From assembly GCA_035765045.1 (NCBI GenBank), contig DASTYI010000112.1, positions 13,601-77,600 on the forward strand: DNA of 64,000 nucleotides, in the 5' to 3' direction. Positions 61,041 through 64,000 of the stretch are shown piece after piece. The notes beneath the pieces were generated by a model. It was not told the origin of the DNA. It saw only the letters and a list, made by a program, of their open reading frames with translations, and made no database searches. The position numbers and the translations under genes are program-made. Position 1 is the stretch's first letter. Each line of letters begins with the position of its first letter. This stretch comes from Iamia sp035765045 (GTDB taxonomy: Bacteria > Actinomycetota > Acidimicrobiia > Acidimicrobiales > Iamiaceae).

Positions 61041-61832
61041 GTGAGCCCGGACGACACCTACACCCACGGCCACGCCGAGAGCGTCCTGCGGTCGCACCGC
61101 TGGCGCACGGCGGAGAACTCGGCCCCCCACCTGCTGCCGCACCTGCGCCCCGGCCTCGACCTGCTCGACGTCGGCTGCGGGCCCGGCACCATCACCGCCG
61201 ACCTCGCCGCCCGGGTCGCCCCCGGACGGGTCGTCGGCCTCGACCGCTCGCCCGACGTGGTGGCCACCGCTGCGGCCGACCACCCCGAGGTGACCTTCGC
61301 CGTCGGCGACGTCTACGCCCTCGACGTCGAGGACGCCTCCTTCGACGTGGTCCACGCCCACCAGGTCCTCCAGCACCTGTCGGACCCCGTCGCCGCCCTG
61401 CGGGAGATGCGCCGGGTGTGCCGGCCCGACGGGGTGGTGGCGGTGCGGGACTCCGACTACGCCGCCTTCACCTGGGACCCGCCCGCGTCCGAGCTGGACC
61501 GCTGGCTCGCCGTCTACCGGGCCGTCGCCCGGGGCAACGACGCCGACCCCGACGCCGGGCGCCGGCTCAAGGGTTGGGCCCTCGCCGCCGGGTTCGGCTC
61601 GGTCGAGGTGTCGGGCAGCGTGTGGACGTTCTCCACCGCCGAGGAGCGGGCCTGGTGGGGCGGGCTGTGGGCCGACCGGATCACAGGGACCGCCCTCGCC
61701 GACCAGGCCGTCGCCGGCGGCCACGCCACCCGCGACGAGCTGGCCGCCATCGCCGACGCCTTCGGCCGCTGGGCCGCCGACGACACCGCCGTCTTCGTCG
61801 TCCCCAGCGTCGAGGTCCTCGCCCGGCCCTGA
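61041..61832 (+). CDS. class I SAM-dependent methyltransferase
   Basis: 263 aa. Motif I LDLLDVGCGPGTITADLA near residues 35-52, acidic end of strand 2 VVGLDRS, motif II VVHAHQVLQHLSDPVAALREM near 99-119. The pattern belongs to the Methyltransf_11/25 group, which includes UbiE-like enzymes; substrate unknown. GTG start; CAGGAT (61029-61034) ends 6 nt upstream. Convergent with imuB, 3 bp apart. Confidence 0.9.
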   Translation: MSPDDTYTHGHAESVLRSHRWRTAENSAPHLLPHLRPGLDLLDVGCGPGTITADLAARVAPGRVVGLDRSPDVVATAAADHPEVTFAVGDVYALDVEDASFDVVHAHQVLQHLSDPVAALREMRRVCRPDGVVAVRDSDYAAFTWDPPASELDRWLAVYRAVARGNDADPDAGRRLKGWALAAGFGSVEVSGSVWTFSTAEERAWWGGLWADRITGTALADQAVAGGHATRDELAAIADAFGRWAADDTAVFVVPSVEVLARP

Positions 61833-61835
61833 TGT

Positions 61836-63719
61836 TCAGTCGTAGGTCGCCTCGAGGTGCCAGGTGCCGGCCTCGAGGGTGAGCAGGTGGGCGGTGCCGT
61901 CCTCCAGCACGACCTGGACCCGGGCCCGGCGCCGGGACCGGTCCGGGTCCCACCACTGCTCGACGAGGGGCCAGGGCCCGGCCCAGCCCACCACCGGGTG
62001 CCGACCCAGCCGGGCCGGCGCCGCGCTGATCATGCCCCGGCCGTTGACCCCCACCGGGCGACCGTCGGCGTCGAGCAGGTCGACCGGCTCGGGGTCGGGG
62101 TGGACGATGGCCGGTGACGGCGGGGGCAACCGCCCGGGCCAGGGGCCCTGGGTGTCGGGGCGGACGAGGGTGCGGTCGCCGGTCAGGTCGACCGAGGCCG
62201 CCGGCAGGGTCACCACCCGATCGGCCGGGCCCCGGCCGCCGACGATCTCGGGGACGGTCACCGCCTCGGTGCCGAGGAGGGCGGCGACCCGGGTCAGGGC
62301 CCGGGCCGCGCCCTCGTCGAGCCGGGTCTCGCCGCCCCAGAAGCCCAGCTGGCGACCCCGGGCCGGGACGACCTCCTCGGGGTCGAGGACCAGCCGGGTG
62401 ATGCCGGCGCTGGGCCGGTCGGCCACGGGACCGGTGAGCCAGCCGTCGAGCTGCCAGCGGGCCCGCTCGGCCACCGCCGCCGCCCCGAGCCCGCCCTCGT
62501 GGCGCCAGGAGCGACGGCGGGTCTCGCCATGCTCGGTCTCGACCTCGATCCCCAGGCGGAGGCAGGCCAGGCCGTCCCGGCGGAGGTGGCCGTGGAGCTC
62601 GTCGGCCAGGGCGACGGCCCGGAAGGCGAGGAGATCGACCCGCTCGACCGGCGGGTCCAGCTCGGCGGTCACGGCCAGCTCGGGCGCCGGGCGGCGGGTG
62701 GCCAGCGGGCGGGGGTCGAGGCCCCGGGCCAGCCGGTGGACGAGGATGCCGGTGTCGCCGAAGCGGCCGAGCACATCGGCGGGGTCGAGCGTGGCCACCG
62801 CCCCGAGGGTGCGGAGCCCGAGCCGGCGCAGGACGTCGACCACGTCCTCGGCCTCGGCCGTCCCCAGGTGGGCCGCGGCGCTCTCGACCGGCCACGCGGC
62901 CAGGAAGGCCGCCGCCCCACCCGCCGCCACGACCGTGACCGCCCCCATCGAAGCCTCGGCCCCTCTCCCCTCGGCGTCCTCCCGACGGCCATCGGCCCCA
63001 CCATCTCCTCCGGCCCGCCCGGAACCACCGGAGCGGTCGGAGCCGACGGAGTGACCGAGCCCGTCGGGGCCACCCCGCCCCTCGGGACGACCGGGACCGG
63101 CGGAACCACCCAGACCCGTCGGCTGACCGGCACCGCCGAGGCGATCGGAACCGGCGGGGTGGCCCGGGCCGGCAGGGCGAACGAGGATGTCGGGACGGCG
63201 GGGGCCCCACTTGGGCGGCGGGGTCACCATCTCGTCGGGGGGCTCGGTCGGGTCGCCGGGACCGAGGGACCGCCCGGGCGGGCCGGGGCGGGCGGCACAG
63301 GCTGCGGTGAAGGCCCCGTCGCCGATGCCGACCCGCACCGGCCCGGGCGTGGGCAGGGCGGCGGTCATGACCTCGACCACCACCTGGCCCAGGGCGGTGT
63401 CACCGCCGTGGAACCGGGAGGGGCCACGGGTCCCGAAGGCCACCGTCCCGGGCTCGACGACCTCGACCCGGGGGGTCACCGCCTCCAGGGCGGCGGCCAC
63501 GGGCTCGAACACCCGGGCGTCCCGAGCGGGGTCGGCGGCGACGAGGACGGCATCGGGACAGCGCCGCTGCGCCTCCCGGCGGCGGAGCCCCACCTCCGCC
63601 CCCGCCGCCCGGGCCGCGGCCGAGACGGCGACCACCCGGTTGGCGTGGATGACCAGCACCGGCTCGTCCGCCGTGCGCCCCGCCGCCGTCACCGCCCAGT
63701 CCGGCACCCGAGCCACCAC
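61836..63719 (-). CDS. imuB: ImuB-like Y-family polymerase accessory protein
   Basis: About 627 aa if started at the GTG at 63719 (VVARVPDWAVTAAG); the frame stays open to 63923 through repetitive Arg/Gly sequence. ImuB is a catalytically dead Y-family relative that bridges DnaE2 and the sliding clamp. Visible: VIHANRVVAVSAAARAAGAEVGL, FHGGDTALG, GIGDGAFTAACAA, then after an about 115-residue Gly/Pro-rich insertion the thumb and little-finger parts (LRRLGLRTLGAVATLDPADVLGRFGD, ARGLDPRPLATR) and the C-terminal domain. The catalytic Asp/Glu of true Y polymerases are not present at the usual positions. No SOS box is visible within the window upstream. Confidence 0.85.
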   Translation of the reverse strand: MVARVPDWAVTAAGRTADEPVLVIHANRVVAVSAAARAAGAEVGLRRREAQRRCPDAVLVAADPARDARVFEPVAAALEAVTPRVEVVEPGTVAFGTRGPSRFHGGDTALGQVVVEVMTAALPTPGPVRVGIGDGAFTAACAARPGPPGRSLGPGDPTEPPDEMVTPPPKWGPRRPDILVRPAGPGHPAGSDRLGGAGQPTGLGGSAGPGRPEGRGGPDGLGHSVGSDRSGGSGRAGGDGGADGRREDAEGRGAEASMGAVTVVAAGGAAAFLAAWPVESAAAHLGTAEAEDVVDVLRRLGLRTLGAVATLDPADVLGRFGDTGILVHRLARGLDPRPLATRRPAPELAVTAELDPPVERVDLLAFRAVALADELHGHLRRDGLACLRLGIEVETEHGETRRRSWRHEGGLGAAAVAERARWQLDGWLTGPVADRPSAGITRLVLDPEEVVPARGRQLGFWGGETRLDEGAARALTRVAALLGTEAVTVPEIVGGRGPADRVVTLPAASVDLTGDRTLVRPDTQGPWPGRLPPPSPAIVHPDPEPVDLLDADGRPVGVNGRGMISAAPARLGRHPVVGWAGPWPLVEQWWDPDRSRRRARVQVVLEDGTAHLLTLEAGTWHLEATYD

Positions 63720-63814
63720 CGTGCGCTCGCCCCGCTCGGTCCCCTTCCTCTCCTCCCGCCCGGCCCGACCCCTTCTCTCGAGCTGCCCCCCTCGCCCACG
63801 CTGCTCCCTGACCG

Positions 63815-64000
63815 GCGCCCCCCTCTCCGCCGAGCCACCCGCCTCCGCTCGCGCCACGCCCCGCCCCCCCTCCGCCGAGCCCTCCGCTCGCACCACCCCC
63901 CGGCCCCCCGCCCCCCTCTCCACCGAGCCCGCTTCCGCTCGCGCCCCACCCCGTCCTCTCTCCGCCGAGCCCTCCGCTCGCGCCTCACCCCGGCCCTCCT
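63815..64000. repeat. degenerate tandem repeat at the right edge
   Basis: Units of roughly 40-50 bp containing TCCGCCGAGCC followed by CCGCTCGCGCC and a CCCCGG block recur about four times to the end of the window. On the minus strand this encodes Gly/Arg/Ala repeats (RAEGSAEGG-like) ahead of imuB. It may be an extension of ImuB, the tail of the next gene, or non-coding. Confidence 0.55.

Noticed and set aside
1..64000. tRNA, rRNA, prophage or transposase genes
   Set aside because: No TTCGANTC-type arms, ribosomal RNA motifs, integrase or transposase motifs were found by reading the sequence and translations; this was not a covariance-model search.

Overview
The window is a strongly GC-rich chromosomal segment of an actinobacterium. 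Supporting traits are a mycothiol-conjugate amidase (Mca), an F420-type luciferase-like oxidoreductase and an F420-class PPOX protein, GTP-dependent PEP carboxykinase, a DnaE2/ImuB mutasome with a mycobacterial-type SOS box, and very common GTG starts. A complete type II fatty-acid-synthesis operon, combined with an InhA-like enoyl reductase, points away from the FAS-I mycobacteria. It suggests a deep-branching lineage such as Acidimicrobiia; this placement is an inference from gene content. No phage, insertion sequence, CRISPR array, rRNA or tRNA was seen.

Layout. 0-3.7 kb: SpoU-type RNA methyltransferase, enoyl-CoA hydratase, a small zinc ribbon, a PPOX protein and a PAS-GGDEF diguanylate cyclase. 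3.8-10.5 kb (minus strand): polytopic membrane protein, recG, a DUF2332 protein and a FakA/YloV-like kinase, divergent from rpmB. 10.6-18.7 kb: a cold-shock-like small protein, pckG, an orphan Lrp effector domain, an NlpC/P60 lipoprotein, a frameshifted beta-lactamase-family gene and an OmpR/histidine-kinase pair. 18.8-24.8 kb: MoxR-DUF58-VWA operon, HPP-CBS membrane protein, pyruvate kinase. 24.8-32.8 kb: the fatty-acid synthesis region, with fabZ divergent from fabD, a lysine-less biotinyl-like protein, fabH, fabG, acpP, fabF, an acyl-CoA carboxylase carboxyltransferase and fabI/inhA. Three near-palindromic operators phased exactly 20 bp apart lie in the fabZ/fabD divergent promoter.

32.8-47.3 kb holds mostly single-gene units of general and lipid metabolism: HAD phosphatase, SCO6745-like protein, glyoxalase-fold protein, LLM oxidoreductase, two SDRs, acyl-CoA thioesterase, amidase, nitroreductase, UBP zinc finger, thiolase, secreted nuclease, ChbG-like deacetylase, Mca and envelope proteins. 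47.3-64 kb holds a lipoprotein, dnaE2 with an intact LexA box 17 bp before its ATG, a DUF6807/Gfo-Idh-MocA pair, a uridine-kinase-like protein, a ClC channel with a MarR regulator, a membrane protein, a CocE/NonD hydrolase lipoprotein, a methyltransferase and imuB running toward the right edge.

Three patterns cut across the genes. First, about twenty genes have a TAnnnT-like -10 hexamer ending only 6-9 nt before the start codon, which implies pervasive leaderless transcription. Second, adjacent genes overlap by ATGA or GTGA at many junctions, which implies translational coupling. Third, several dispersed or tandem palindromic repeats occupy intergenic spaces. Both mutasome proteins, DnaE2 and ImuB, carry long low-complexity insertions.
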